64,000 nt of DNA from Luidia sarsii (GCA_949987565.1 OX465114.1:8422457-8486456); one strand, 5' to 3'; shown: positions 1 through 56,765, numbered from the stretch's first letter. Numbers and translations are program-made. Notes: generated from the letters alone by a model not told the origin.

Positions 1-55
1 TATTCCTCATGTCGCTGTGCCGGGTCTCATTTGGACAATAGCGGCGTCCAAATTC
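1..55. repeat. Terminal fragment of a TIR element
   Basis: The first bases (tattcctcatgtcgctgtgc) match the terminal inverted repeat of the complete element at 26860-27272. The rest of this copy is outside the window or lost. The remaining bases to 154 are intron with a T-rich tract before the exon 1 acceptor. Confidence 0.6.
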
Positions 56-154
56 TGAAACTCCCCGAGCGGCTGTAGACGTCATCCGTACGCAAGGGGT
101 TAAACAAGTGTGGATTTATTGTTGTTCTCGTCCTCGTCGTTGTGGTTTTCGCAG

Positions 155-44626
<44,472 letters not shown>

Positions 44627-45159
44627 AGAGGGACTTTTCCCCCCTTCCCTCAACCCCCCCCCCAAAAAAAAAATCACCTCCTCACACAGCCCACTCTATT
44701 AATTCAGGCAAAGAAGGTCTGTTCACACTGCTCCCCCCCAAAAAACAAAAAAAAATCACGATTATTTGGATCGCGATTTAAACGCCACTCTTTGTAGCTT
44801 GCATGGACACAATAATCGCGATTAATAGCGGGATTTGAATTCACGACGGCTCCCCCGAGTCAGGTAGACAAGCTCAAAGAAGCCTGCCATTTCTAATGGA
44901 CGTGTATTTCCAGGGAACGTAACCCCCATTTTCTGATCCAGCAACAACAATGTCCTGTTATTACAGTAACACGCCAGCTTCGTTTAATTCGGTGTCAGTG
45001 ACAATGTAGTATAAGCCCGGCTTCAGTAATTATAAACCAAAATGCTATTTTTTTTTTCGAAATTTCTGATTTTGGGGACAAAGGGAAGGAGAACTTGCTG
45101 GAAGATTAGAAACAAGTCATGGAAAAAAAAAAAACAAGGAAATTTTCACTGGGCACAGA

Positions 45160-45232
45160 GTGGATTCGAACCCATGCCTTTGGTTTGAAGCATCAGCGCT
45201 CTTACCGCCTGAGCTATCCAACCAGTAGGTTG
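45160..45232 (-). mobile_element. SINE B tRNA-like head in the 3' untranslated region
   Basis: On the minus strand: ggatagctcaggcggtaaga, gcgctgatgcttcaaacc and ggttcgaatcc, with both internal promoter boxes close to tRNA consensus. It is antisense to AK9. Confidence 0.72.
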
Positions 45233-45934
45233 GAGGCCTTGCCAAATGGTCCACTATCTTGGCTGGAGTGGAGTCGCCAGTCACAAGCATACACCCACTT
45301 CATTTCCATAATCTCCTAGAACCCCCCCCCCCTCTCTCTCTCTCTCCATCCTCCATCCCTCCATCCATCCCTCATATCACCATTCAGAATAAAAAATCTC
45401 ACTTTAAAAGAGAAAAAAAAAAATCTCCAAGAAAGAGAATCTTGAATCAGTTGGGGCTACTACTGAATTTGTGGAGTTCGTATTTGTATGAAATTATTAA
45501 GCATATAAATTGTTGTGATGAACTCTCTGTATATAAGCTTGGGCGCCTTCCGTTGCATTTTGAGTGTTTTCATTTGCTTCCGTCCAACATTTTTCCAACG
45601 TTTGTAAAAAATATTGATTGAAAAATAGTTTCAAAAAGTCTTATGGAATGAGATATTTTTAACGTAAGCTGTGATGCTTCTTCGAGAATTTCAATGTTCC
45701 GTCCAAATTCAACCGATTTTTGTATGAAGATTTATTTTGAAAAAAAAAATGTTAAATAGAAATGTCGACATTAATTTGACTGGATTTGTAATATTTTCCT
45801 TCCCCTTTGTATATCTTTAAAAGAAAGAATTGGATATTTAAAATTGTACCATATTTCTGTAAAGTCTTTTGTTCCTATTATTAACAGACAATTTACATGG
45901 ACAGAATATAGAGCACAGAATGTTTGAGTTCACA

Positions 45935-45940
45935 AATAAA
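45935..45940 (+). promoter_or_regulatory. AK9: Candidate poly(A) signal AATAAA
   Basis: AATAAA in caaataaacttg about 1.3 kb after the stop codon, with a T/G-rich downstream element. An earlier AATAAA is at 45388. Confidence 0.45.
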
Positions 45941-46340
45941 CTTGATGAAAAGACTTTTAATTTGCTTGTCCCAAGTTTTTCTCTGAATGTGTTCAAATGG
46001 AAATTAAACAACTAAATTTGTATGTGTACACTAAAAACAAATTCTTTGAAAACCATGGAAAAATTGTTTAAAACATACAAATTCTAGACCACCTTTCTCT
46101 CTCTCAGGCTAGACAACAAGAAATGACTGATTCTGCATTATGTTTACCATTGATAATCAGAAAAATTGAGTTATACCAAAAATACTGTAAAATTTCTTGT
46201 TCACTAGAATTAACTGATGCAAATGTTTACGGGTGAACGGGTCTGATTTCGTTCAGGTTTTACGAAACCCGTGCCTAAACGAACCATGGTCAAACCAGTT
46301 TGCCAACAGAAGTAACTCTGGTGCTAATTTCACAGTGCCG
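45941..46340. other. Intergenic, AT-rich, nothing recognised
   Basis: From 46320 the sequence ctaatttcacagtgccg is the start of the host MITE described next. Confidence 0.4.
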
Positions 46341-46345
46341 TTTAA

Positions 46346-46711
46346 AGCCCTACACAACATTGGTAAGATCGAAAAACAAATGTTCACAGATTTACATGAA
46401 ACTTTCACAGTTTGAAGATGGTTATAGTAGAAGCCTCGCTCTGAAATATTTCTGCCTAAAATGTTGTATTTTGGGAGAAAAGAGTAAAAGAAATCGTTTA
46501 CGTCTCACCGAGATCTAAACTATTTTTCGGAACAGTACGGCATTGAATGCTGCATTTTCGCGAAACAAATGAGGCGGTTTTCACGAATTTCTCGAGACTC
46601 GGTTGGTGGATTGAGCTGAAATTTTCACAGGTGTGCTATTTCATGCATAATGTTGGATCAGACAACGCATGGATACTATTCTTTGACCTCGACCAATGCT
46701 GTGTAGGGCCT
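46346..46711. mobile_element. TTAA-flanked MITE in an AGCCGCTTAAGCG host
   Basis: 366 bp, ends agccctacacaacattggta and accaatgctgtgtagggcct, TTAA at 46342-46345 and 46712-46715. Flanks aatttcacagtgccgt and gtggggaaatctgctaagcg are the two sides of the host MITE, split at the same TTAA as near 42 kb. Confidence 0.83.
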
Positions 46712-46715
46712 TTAA

Positions 46716-47034
46716 GTGGGGAAATCTGCTAAGCGGCAAAAGTCTCCCTCGTGTTAACGGGATTACGAACCACATCGCTGTGTGATGTCGATTGATTTTG
46801 ACCTGTAACCCACTCTTCGGTACTTCGCACGTTTGAGTTGGCAAGCTGATCCTATAAATCTGGACTTTTTGTATACGTAAATGGCTTTTATGAAACTGAC
46901 CCAGGAAAAAGTCTTCCGTGTGTAAAATGGGATTACAATCCGCACTGCGATGTGATGTCAATTGCTTTGGACTTGTATTCCACTTTACTAAGCATGAATC
47001 AATAGTGACGTTCGAGTTGGCAAGGGGATCCTAT
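46716..47034. other. Remainder of host MITE and a second partial copy
   Basis: ctgctaagcggcaaaagtct at 46726 and a related ccaggaaaaagtcttccgtg at 46900, both continuing into ttgatgtcaattgctttgga-like sequence. Two overlapping or adjacent members of the family. Confidence 0.55.
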
Positions 47035-47295
47035 GGCAGTTTTTTTCGAAATGAAGGCTCAGCTAGATCGGGGTCAGGCTTCGTCTAAGTCTGACCAAAC
47101 CTGAAAATCCAAATTGTGGTTTGTTTCCGAATTCAGTGGGTTTGTTGACTTGATGGGTACAGCTAGGATATCCCCTCAGGAAACTGGGGCCAAACGCTTG
47201 TTGCTAAATCATGCCTGTGATATTATAAACGGGTAAGAGAAAAGTGACCGAAGCCTAAGCCCGAGCCTAGCCTTCATTTCGAAAACGGCCATCAT
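47035..47295. mobile_element. TIR element, TTCGAAATGAAGGCT family
   Basis: Ends ttcgaaatgaaggctcagct and agccttcatttcgaaaacgg. The interior has gtttggccccagtttcctga in reverse. It lacks the minisatellite expansion seen in the copies at 28310 and 63060, so it shows the basal form. Confidence 0.75.
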
Positions 47296-48224
47296 CAGTG
47301 AATCTGGACTTTTTGTGCGTGAGCAAACTTTGTCGCTTTAAAGCTGCTCTTTAAAATTGGCCCCTGGTTATTTCTGAACTCCCAAAACTAGAAAAAAAGA
47401 AAAAAGAAGTAGCGACCATCAGACCGTCTAACCCCCCCCCCCCCCATTAAAAGAAAAGCCTTTTAAATTGGCCTTTAGGCCCGTCTCTGAACAATCTTGA
47501 AACGACTATTTGTGATGTGACAGACGACAGTGGAAGGGCAACGCTCGGACCGAGTGTCTGTATATTATCGCTGATGTTCACGGCTGTTCGAGACAACAAC
47601 CTTGGACGGTTCGACGATCGAAACTAAACTCGGGCTAGACCAAATGAAAACCACCCCCCTCCCCCCCTCCCCCATCATTTCCCAGCCGCAACCTTGCCCC
47701 CTAACACTCCAGAGATTAATGGCCGCGAAGCCTGTAAAGTAAATAACCACATTTTCACCCCCCCCCTTTTTTTAGTCATGTATAGTTTCCTTCTCACTTT
47801 CGTCCATTCCCTTTTCCCTCCGTGCTTTCACCGAAACCGGCACTTTTGACTCGAACCGACAAGTTGTTTACCGTGCAGCTGCAGAGTTACAGAGAAAACA
47901 TGATGGGGAAAAGAATCCCCGTGAGGGAAGAGAAGGCCGTCCTTCGAAAGGGCACTCGAAATTCGGCTTTGCTTCAAGTCCGATCCTAGGTCTGTTATTC
48001 TGTGCGCCAGCCACTTCAGAACCTCTACCAAATGCCTGGAGGATTTTGTCTTAAAGTCGACGTACCGTGTTCGCCGGAGTGATTTACATCGGACTATACC
48101 GATCCGTTATGCCCTCGTGCCCTCATGCAGTTCCCCGAGACAAGGACCCGACCCTTTCTCTCTGATCAGGGCAAAACTAGCCTTAGGCCTAGCTGTAGGT
48201 CTGACGGGCACGAGCTTTAAGTTT
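47296..48224. other. Intergenic, nothing recognised
   Basis: C tracts at 47430-47447 and 47645-47670. No gene is supported. Confidence 0.4.
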
Positions 48225-48515
48225 GCGCAAGGCTCCTGGCACTTGCGCAAACTGTTCCCCTAACCCCAACCCCCAAGTTTGAAGTTTGCGCAAGGGACCT
48301 TGCGCAAACTACAACCCCTACCCCCATCCCCCAAGTTTGAAGGAAGTTTGCATAGGGGACCTTGCGCAAACTACAACCCCTACCCCAAATCCCCCAAGTT
48401 TGAAGATTGCGCAGGGGACCTTGCGCAAACTACAACCCCTACCCGAAAATCCACAAGTTTGAAGTTTGCGCAGGGGACCTTGCGCAAACTACAACTACAA
48501 GTTTGAAGTTTGCGA
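48225..48515. repeat. About 60-bp tandem repeat with TTTGCGCAAGG core
   Basis: Four to five units of gaagtttgcgcaggggacct, tgcgcaaactacaaccccta. Each contains an inverted pair tttgcgca/tgcgcaaa. Confidence 0.88.
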
Positions 48516-48899
48516 ACCCCCCCTCCAACGTACCCCCCCCCCCCCGGGTTTTCAGGAAAAAAAATTGTGCAACTTCGAGACCAAACTCGTATGAGTCAGC
48601 CCGAATGACAAAAGTTGTCGTTTGGACATAATGTTCTTTAAGCACGAGTAATCATCGGTGTCAGCGGAAGCGTATGAACGTAAGCTGATTTTGAACTTTA
48701 CATTCAGCTACTCGAACCCCCACTTAGATAGACTAGTAACCGCAAACCAACTCCCAAGCCAGTCCCTCGTCTGAACATAGGCCTAGTCATACCCAAAGAT
48801 GCTCCATCCAAAAGAAAGATGGTGGAAGAATGGACACATAGCCTAAAATGTCGGAGGGTTCGACATTCCAATTTTTACTGGATTTTTTTTCTCAAAGAC

Positions 48900-49015
48900 A
48901 GAAAAAAAAGCCGCCTTTAAGAAAGGTCCCGCTAGAATCGAAACGTCCGCCCTATAAAATTTGCATTACTTTAGTCATGTAAGTCAGTATAGCAGTTTAC
49001 AACATTTCGTACATT
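48900..49015. mobile_element. GAAACGTC foldback family, single arm with tail
   Basis: ccgcctttaagaaaggtccc, gctagaatcgaaacgtccgc, then gtcagtatagcagtttacaa. No clear duplication. Confidence 0.65.
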
Positions 49016-50099
49016 ACCGGTACCGGGTAGCTGTTGTCTCGGCTATAATTATTTTTATTGTATTAAGCGCCAACACAATCCGGGCAACACTGCAAAAGTG
49101 AAATCAGTTCAGTTTGTTGTGGGATTGCTTTATACTCTCACCATCCCTTCCCCGAGAGCGTTTAAAGAGACGATCGAGATCGCTAAGGTAAAATTCCGCT
49201 CTACTTCAGATTACATCCTCCGTGTTTTGCGGGCGACCGAATTGAGGAGCAGTGATTGTCCGTCTGACCATAATGGAGCACTATGGTCAGTATGTTTGAC
49301 AGCTATAGGCTAATAGGTAAATCATATCGCACTGGTTAGCTGCAATGCCCTGCACACCGATCTAATTAATCAACGGGAAGGGGGAGAAACCACAGCCACG
49401 CGACCCTGTCGACCGCGTACAACAGTCCTCTATACAAAGCTTAATTTCTTTTTATTCGTGCCGTAACCCAATCGCCCTTTGATGCTCTCGTTAAATACAG
49501 TCATTTTTTTTTCTCCGACCGCAGACATCGCCCCCATGTAATCGCAATCTGCCAGCCGGTCCGGGACACCGCCGCGCTGTTGCTCTCACGCCAAAAAAGC
49601 CACAAGCCGTAGTTCTCGTCATCCAGTCGATTAACCCTTGGCCAAAAAAAAAAAAATGCCCCAAAAAAAAAGGAAAAGAAAAGGAGGAAATAATTTAGCA
49701 CAATGGCGACCCAAGAGATTGCGATCATTCCTCGCAGATCGATACTTGACACGTGACCGGTACAAAGGCCACGCCGCATAGCTGGCGATTCGATCGGGAC
49801 CCGACAATAACATCGAAGGGGGTTGGTAATCAGATTATAATCGCAGGTGGTTATTTTTTGGGGGTGGACGTTTTGCAAAATATAGTGAAACAAAAATCAC
49901 GTGGCTCCATCTCTGGCGAGAACATCGTCCACAATGAGTTTTATCTCTCCTCTCTCACAGATAAAAAAAATGACAATCGCAGACGATTGAGAAACGCACC
50001 TCCTACACCACGTAAAAAAAGAACTGCATTATTTATTCACCCCGCTTAATATCAGCGCCCCCCGCAGCGAAGTGGGCGCGCCCTGCCCGGCAACAAAAG
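49016..50099. other. Intergenic, nothing recognised
   Basis: Mostly unique. Contains a short A tract and a degenerate palindromic region near 49620-49690 but no supported gene. Confidence 0.4.
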
Positions 50100-50712
50100 A
50101 TTAAAAAAAACCGACGTGAATATTAATTTCCCTCGCCGCGCGGGTCAAAAGTGTCGTCTGCGCTTTAAAAAAAAATCGGCCCAGTAAACAGACACTGCTG
50201 AGTGTTGGCGCTGCTGCCACGCGAAAAAAAAGAAAGATATCAATCCTGGAATATTCCTCGCGAGTTAGTCGTTCGTCGCTCCCAGAGTCTCTGTTTCCTC
50301 GGGAGGAGATACGTGGAAGAGGAGACGATCTTGGATTTATACCTGGATGCAGGGAGGGAGGGAAAACGGGGTTTCTTTTACGGCTGTTTTTGGAAGTGGG
50401 CTTTTTTTTCAGGTCGGTGATTTTGAGATGAGGACTGGCGTCTGAAGGCCCGTGTGAGAGGAGGGGGTGTGTGTGGTACTACTAGTACTAGCGTTCGGCG
50501 TGCGTCGATGCTTCACAGGTTGTTGTTGACTAACACCAGCGGCACCACGTGGAGAGCGTCCCGACAGCTATGGCGGCTGACCGTTCCCGAGCTGTGCACC
50601 CCACCGCCGGTATTGCTTCGTCTCCGAGGAGAGCCAGCGGAGAGAGACTCTGACTCCCCCCCCCCCTCCCCGCCATTCCCTCCTCGACGGTCTCCAAAGA
50701 AAAGAAAGAAGG
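50100..50712 (+). promoter_or_regulatory. Candidate promoter and noncoding first exon of a downstream gene
   Basis: G+C- and CpG-richer than its surroundings, and ends in a strong donor, AAAGAAG|gtgagat at 50712/50713. Short ATG frames inside stop quickly. Inferred to be the 5' untranslated exon of the gene whose ATG is at 54152; the transcription start is unknown. Confidence 0.35.
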
Positions 50713-50729
50713 TGAGATTATCCGACTAC

Positions 50730-50936
50730 CAGTGGAACGTCGCTGTAACGAACATCCCGGGATCCCTGAAAATTGTTCGGTATACATGTATATAGCGGTC
50801 GTTCGTTATACAAATTATATTAGCAGTTGCGACCGCATAATTGTGTACACCAAAATCGGGAGGCAAAGGGCATGTTTGTTATACTTATAGCCGAATGTTC
50901 GGTAAAATCGGCGTTCATTATAGCGAAATTCAACTG
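50730..50936. mobile_element. pogo/Tigger-like MITE
   Basis: Ends cagtggaacgtcgctgtaac and tatagcgaaattcaactg resemble the CAGTTGAA...CGTTATAACGAA termini of Tc1/mariner-pogo elements, with TA near both edges. 207 bp, no ORF. Confidence 0.65.
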
Positions 50937-53900
50937 TATTTTGGGGACACCCCCTTTCACCCACCGCAAAAAAAAACACCTTGATAATAATCGTGCTTCG
51001 GAGAGATGCATTGGGCCTGGGGTGGTGGGGTTTTTTTCTGACCGTGGTACTGTGTGTGCGTCAGGGACTGCGCTTCGCTGAGCAATGAGTCATAACTCAT
51101 AACACTCTCCTTGTCTTCATTACGATCGTCAGCTCGGCGGCAAATGCTGCGGGGAAAATGTTGCTCTGGCCCGTACCCACCTCAGCCTCCGCCCGCCTAC
51201 TCAGTGATGCGTTCCGAAATAATTATTGTCCGTGGACTGGTGTACACCGCCGTCAGACTACCCTGATGGGCTTCCACAAAAAAGTCCATAATTTATGAGG
51301 GAAAGATTTTTAGTGTAATAATACCTTCACCGTAAAAGGCTGGAAATAATTCTCAACCCAAATTAGATCTTAAATTATTGTTAATGCAGACAATATCCAT
51401 GGTCTCAGTGTCACAAACCACTTGCCGAAAAAAAAATGAACTTACAATTTTCCCCAAATTCATGATTTTGTGACGCGTATGATACTGCATGTAGTCTATA
51501 ATAATTATAGCTAATATATAATATATAGATATTATCTAGTAAATACTGTGTCAAACGCTTGGTCAACCAGACTGTCAGTACGTTGCTCTGTACAAAACAT
51601 GCACTTCACTTTTCCTACATAGGCCACAAAATCATGATTTTGAGAAAACTGTAAATACGATTTTTTTTTTCAGCAAGTGGTGCCAGACCAAGTACCATGT
51701 ATAGGCCTATGGTCTGCATTACAATTGGTGGTCTAATGTAGGTTTATATTTTTTCCCCAGACTTTTAACATTGAGGGTAGGCTATCAAACTGAAAATCGT
51801 GCCGTTGTGGGCGCAGATATGATAAATCGACGAGCCGTCTGAACGCATTGTTAATTTTAATGTTAGGAACTCGCTTAGAAATCACGCCAGTATTGATGGA
51901 AACCCCATTTTTATAACCTGGTTGCATGTATGGGGGAGCGTGGTGTGGAAAAAAAACATATGAAACGGTACAAAGTGCACCGATAAAGGGCATTTTCCAT
52001 TGTGAACGAGTCATTGTGAAGTTTGGCCTTTGAAAATCGTCGGGTGTGTTTTTTTTTTTTTTTTTTTTGGGGGGGGGGGTGGGGGTGGTCTTCCGTGGGA
52101 CGGCTCATGCCACCCGTCCCAACCCAACCCCCCCCCCCCCCCTTTACAATAATTGTCTTGCCGGCCAAAACTCGTACCTGGGGCTTCACTTTACTTCCTG
52201 CATAGCTGATATTCATTGGAAAGGGGAAATTCCTGTCGGCTCACAAAGAACGGTGTGAAAAGTCGAAGAGGGGGTGAGGGTGGTATAGGCTGGTTGAGTA
52301 GAACTTTCGGGGTCGAGTAATGGTCCACGTAACGCTGTTAAAGCGCACAGCCTCCTATGGACTTTGCAAAAAGAAAATGTCATTCGATACAACCAAAGTT
52401 GTGGATTTCCAACTTCATTAGAATATCGCACCTCTATCCGAAATTAAAACAGGGAAGGAAATTATTCATAGGTAAGAATATCTCAGCGAGTAATCAATAC
52501 ACGAGCGTTTCCTGTGGGACTTTCGAAGGATTTTTCTTCTCTCTCTCATCTCCCCCTCTCCCCCTCTCTCTCTCTCTCTCCCTCTCTCTCCCTCTCTCTC
52601 CCCCTCTCCCCCTCTCTCTCCCTCTCTCTCCCTCTCTCTCTCAAATGTAAATGAACCTTGATCCCATCAACTTTGCAATTCGCACCCTTTGTTGCCCATT
52701 GCCCCCTAGGAACGCAGGTTTTTTCTGACATTCCAACTGAGTAAATAATTATTCCATTTGGACCCGGACTGTAAGCCTACTCACTGACCTATGTAATTCT
52801 AACGGGAGCCTCATTGCTATGCTGTTCTGTGTACACGCGTATACGGCCTATACGCCTGGGAATGTATGGGTTTACGTTAATGATGGTGATTAAGCAGTCT
52901 GTGAATTAATTAAGTGCAGTATTTTAACAGCTTTTCATGGCCAACACGAACGTACACGCAGTGGCGATTATTCGAGTACAAACCCGTTCATTTCATCGTT
53001 AGCTGAATTCAAATTCAAGCAATCATTAAATCGACCATCCAAACAAGATATTCATTTATGCATAATTATCTGCTCATGATATTGATGTCATGGAGTCGAG
53101 TTTCAGCGAGTCTGTGTGCAAAGGCTCGTCTCACGTTGGACTTGGAACGGAACGAACTCGCGTGGGCATACAATTCATAGCGCCGAATGGGACGAAGTGT
53201 TTAACCACGATGAAAGGTTCAGTTTAAATCAGATAATGTACAGACCTAATAATGTAATACCTTCTTCTTCTTGAGTATGAGGCAAGCAGCAGTTAGAGGT
53301 GCTGCTGTCTCAAGTTGTTGTCGTTCGCCTGGGCTCTATCAGAAGAGCGAGACCAGTTACCAGGGCCCACTAACCATAGGAGGTCGACAACATCAACACG
53401 AGCCTCGTGTAAAACCTAAAATGGATATCTAAAAATATTGCAATTGTCTATTCGGGGGAGGGGTCAACGCTAAATTTTATTTCATCCATTGTATGCTTAT
53501 GATGAAATCGTTTTAGATTCGCTGTTCTGCATGGCATATTATTTCCTGAACCACCTGTACTCACCACCTGTAAATATATGTCATTCATTATCGAGTCGAA
53601 CCACAAAGTGGTGAAAACAATCGGTTGTCTTTTACCCGTTTTTTGTTTTTGCTACGGGCATCTTTTTCGTTATGGCCGAATGGAGTTATTGATTTTTATT
53701 GACGCTCTGCTTAAATAATACGAGTTGCCACGACAACCCCCTGCTCCCCCCCATCGAAGCATATTTTAGCCTACTTATAACTGGTGTCCTCTCACTCACT
53801 CCCTGTATCTCCTCTCTCCTCCCTCCCCCTCTCTATCTCGCTCACACACTCCCTCTCTCCCCCTCTTGCTCCCTCCCTGCCTCGCTCGCTCTGTCTCCCT

Positions 53901-53975
53901 CCCTGCTCCCCTCTCTCTCCGCCCCCTCTCTCTCTCCCTCCCTTTCTCTCTCACTCCCCCTCTCCCTTATTGCAG
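50937..53975. other. Probable first intron or intergenic DNA
   Basis: Contains a T/G homopolymer pair (52048-52085), a C tract (52128-52142) and (ctctcc)n at 52535-52640, otherwise low-copy sequence. C/T-rich at 53780-53970, leading to an acceptor at 53975. No gene is supported. Confidence 0.4.
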
Positions 53976-54151
53976 GTCCAGTTGCGTCGGAAATTACCCT
54001 CGTTCTCGCCATCCTCACCCCGATCACAGGGTGATTTTTTTTTTTACCTCTAGGCCTACCTTGGTAATACCCCGGGAATCAGGGAATCTTTAAACCCCGC
54101 CTCTCCGCCATAGCATGTGACGGATTATTTTACCAGTGGAGGAATATCGCC

Positions 54152-54251
54152 ATGGCTGCCAATCAGAACAACTCGTCCTCGACCTATGACCCCACCATCC
54201 TGGAGAAAGAGGAGGCGGCCCACTTCAGGAGGATGATGAAGACGAAATCAG
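54152..54251 (+). CDS. Probable first coding exon of a second gene, product unknown
   Basis: ATG in good context (tcgccATGG), 33 codons plus one base, then the donor gtatgt at 54252. Reads MAANQNNSSSTYDPTILEKE then EAAHFRRMMKTKS. The exon could begin at the acceptor ttgcag (53975) or taccag (54136), giving a 5' untranslated part. The N-terminus is polar, then a charged helix; no signal peptide. I do not recognise the family. Reading past the donor gives only repeat-encoded valine runs, which supports splicing. No second coding exon is visible before the window ends. Confidence 0.5.
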
Positions 54252-54269
54252 GTATGTGGGCTGTCTTTG

Positions 54270-54575
54270 CTGTTGTTGTCGCGGCTGTCGTTGATGTCGT
54301 CGTCGTTGCTGTCGTTGTTGTCGTTGCTGTCGTTGTCGTCGTCGTTGCTTTCGTCGTCGTTACTGTCATCGTCGTTACTGTCATCGCCGTTACTGTCATC
54401 GTCGTTACTGTCATCGCCGTTACTGTCATCGTCGTTACTGTCATCGTCGTTACTGTCATCGTCGTTACTGTCGTCGCTGTTGATGTCGTCGTCGTCGTTG
54501 CTGTCGTCGTCATTGCTTTCATTGTCGTTGATGTCGTCGTTATTGTCGTCGTCGTTGTCGTTCTTAATGTTCCTC
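54270..54575. repeat. GTCGTCGTTACTGTCAT trinucleotide-type repeat
   Basis: (gtcgtt/gtcatc)n block with a regular 18-bp subunit ttactgtcatcgtcg. All open frames here are artefacts. Confidence 0.93.
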
Positions 54576-55944
54576 TTCTTATTTTCCCCAATTTCTTTCA
54601 TTCTCTATTTATTTATTTTTAATTTATTTTTTTGGGGGGCGGAGGTTGAGGTCGGGTTTTGGCTGGCCTAGTTACTATAGAGACTAAGTGCCTGGGATGA
54701 TACAGACGCTTGTGAGAATTACAATCCTCTTATGTGCCCTGCTTGTTGATCTAGAAATTGGGGCTGGGCGGCCTAATTGACAGATGGTCCTACCACCGTG
54801 GAAAAAAAAATTAGGTCACTCGTCTGGAAACTGCATGTACACCATAGGCTTTCATGCATTCGTTGATTTGTTGATTTAAAAAAAAAAGATGAAATGGGTT
54901 TCTATAGTGGAGTAAATGAAATATATTATTTGGTTTATTGAAACAATTTCTGTTAAGTTAAACAAATAAGAGCTCCGACAAATATCACCATGAAAATTGA
55001 TTATTCAAAATACTACATACGCCTTATATGGCTAATGTAAAAAGGCACCAGTTTATAAAGATAGAGTATACAGTGCAATGTTAGCCCCTCCCCCAAGTGA
55101 CCTTGACCAGCGAAACATGGGCCACAGCACATTGATTTCACATGCTTAATGCGCTTACCACCCTCGGCAGTCATCTCGTAGTACGGTGGTTGGTGATGGG
55201 TGAGACACAATCAATCTCCCCCCACACACCACTCAGTCCATTATTTCTTTTTAAGCCAGAAATTGTATACCGGTATCAGTGGTCTTTTGTCTCTCGTGCC
55301 CATCGTCATCCTTGAACTAGTTCGTTATATTTGGCGAGGGTCTTACACGGTGAAGAGCCTTCTGTTGTGGTGTAATTCAATACCTGCAGTAATTACAACG
55401 AAAGTGAAGGCCGTCCAGGTGATGTACACTATTTACTATAGAAATATCTACATGAATATATCATACACGGTGCTTTTTGATGATGATAGCTAGCGGTGAT
55501 GTAGTATATCATATGGCAAGTATGCTGCCCTGTGGTGCCACTATAATGAAGAACCCTTGATTTCAGAAATCCAGCCCTACCCCCTTCCTGCATCCCCTCT
55601 TCCTGTCCCACCCCACCCTTCATAAAAAGGGACACTTTTGTGATATGATGTTTACATAGTGAGCAGTATTATAACCGTTGTGCTTGCGCACTCGCTGTGT
55701 AAACGCTGTCCAAACGCCGACGGCCTTTTATCGTTTTCATCGCAACGCTTGCCGCACGATTGCTGAAAAAAAAGATAATACTGTATGCGAGCCCGGTTCA
55801 ACGCCAGGTATTCGTTAATAATCGATGACATTGCAGTCGTCCATTATGGTAAAGTGATGCGCACAATATCCCACTAACCAACCACAAAAAATGCGCAGCA
55901 AACCAGTGAGGGGCCTGACTGAAAGAAGTGAGTTGTGACTGGAA
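54576..55944. other. Intron of second gene or intergenic, nothing recognised
   Basis: AT-rich, low-copy. Confidence 0.4.
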
Positions 55945-55945
55945 C

Positions 55946-56183
55946 AATAGACAGATTGCGCGACCAATGTCTACATGTCATCGCTTGACATACATAGTGG
56001 GTATTTTTGCATCTCATTTGGTGCAGAACAGGAGTGGAAATGAGCAAAGAAGACTGTCATATTGTCCACGTTCTTCTTGGTACATTTCAATCGCTGCTCT
56101 GTGCCAAATGAGATGAAAAACAAATACCCACTATAAATAACGTGATGTCATGTGAACAGCGGTAGCGCAATCTGTACGTCTAT
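55946..56183. mobile_element. 238-bp snapback element
   Basis: Ends atagacagattgcgcgacc and gcgcaatctgtacgtctatt are inverted. Inner arms catagtgggtatttttgcat and gaaaaacaaatacccactat, and ctcatttggtgcagaacag and ctctgtgccaaatgag, extend the pairing over most of the length. Confidence 0.78.
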
Positions 56184-56654
56184 TTCCAGTGTTCACAAGC
56201 ACGGCCATTAGAGGATCGTTGCAGGTTTCCAAGTGTGGTACGCATTGCATGCTATATAGTCACAACGTTTTGCTATCTCGTGCCCCGCTGTTTTCTATAT
56301 AGAGTGACACAACCGCTCAGTCAGTGACGACAAAGTTCGGCACCTCCCCGCAGGCCTACGTGCTGAGCATGCATTGAAACGGCCCATCCGTTTCTGCTCG
56401 TGTAACAGGATGTTGCACCCTACGGGGCAGAATCGGATTCATTATTTTGGGCACCGTTGGTTCACTCAGCCCCCCTTTTTTGGGGAACAGAACTCTTAGT
56501 TCATAAACCCATGGAAATGAAATTATGTACGCCAGATGCTTGCGCTATTAATGAACTGCATTTGTATTGCGCATTATGAATAAAATATTCCTCAATGCGC
56601 TTTACAAAAATAAACATTACCTTAATCAAATTTCACACATTAAAGATCTCTGCC
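56184..56654. other. Nothing recognised
   Basis: Low-copy sequence. Confidence 0.4.
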
Positions 56655-56765
56655 TTTGAGAAAGGTCCTGCTAGGATCGAAACGTCAGGCCCACTAAATT
56701 TTAAGATTCACATTTTGGTACTTTTAGTCAGTAAGCAGTTTGCAACATTTTTGTATATCATTTAT
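56655..56765. mobile_element. GAAACGTC foldback family, right arm with tail
   Basis: tctgcctttgagaaaggtcc, gatcgaaacgtcaggcccac, gtcagtaagcagtttgcaac and tttgtatatcat. Close to consensus; left arm missing. Confidence 0.8.

Larger units (their letters stand above)
44627..45940 (+). other. AK9: AK9 3' untranslated region (extent uncertain)
   Basis: No further coding sequence in frame. Contains A tracts, a SINE B head (45160-45232) and AATAAA hexamers at 45388-45393 and 45935-45940. The second is followed by a T/G-rich stretch (ttttaatttgcttgtcccaa), so it is the better poly(A) candidate. Confidence 0.5.

Noticed and set aside
50571..50660. ATG at 50571 as a coding start (MAADRSRAVH...)
   Set aside because: It stops after about 27 codons within the same exon and is not extended by the donor at 50713; at most an upstream ORF.
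54152..54622. 156-codon ORF read straight through the donor at 54252
   Set aside because: Beyond the donor it is only valine-rich sequence from a GTC/GTT repeat; the first 33 codons are better explained as an exon.
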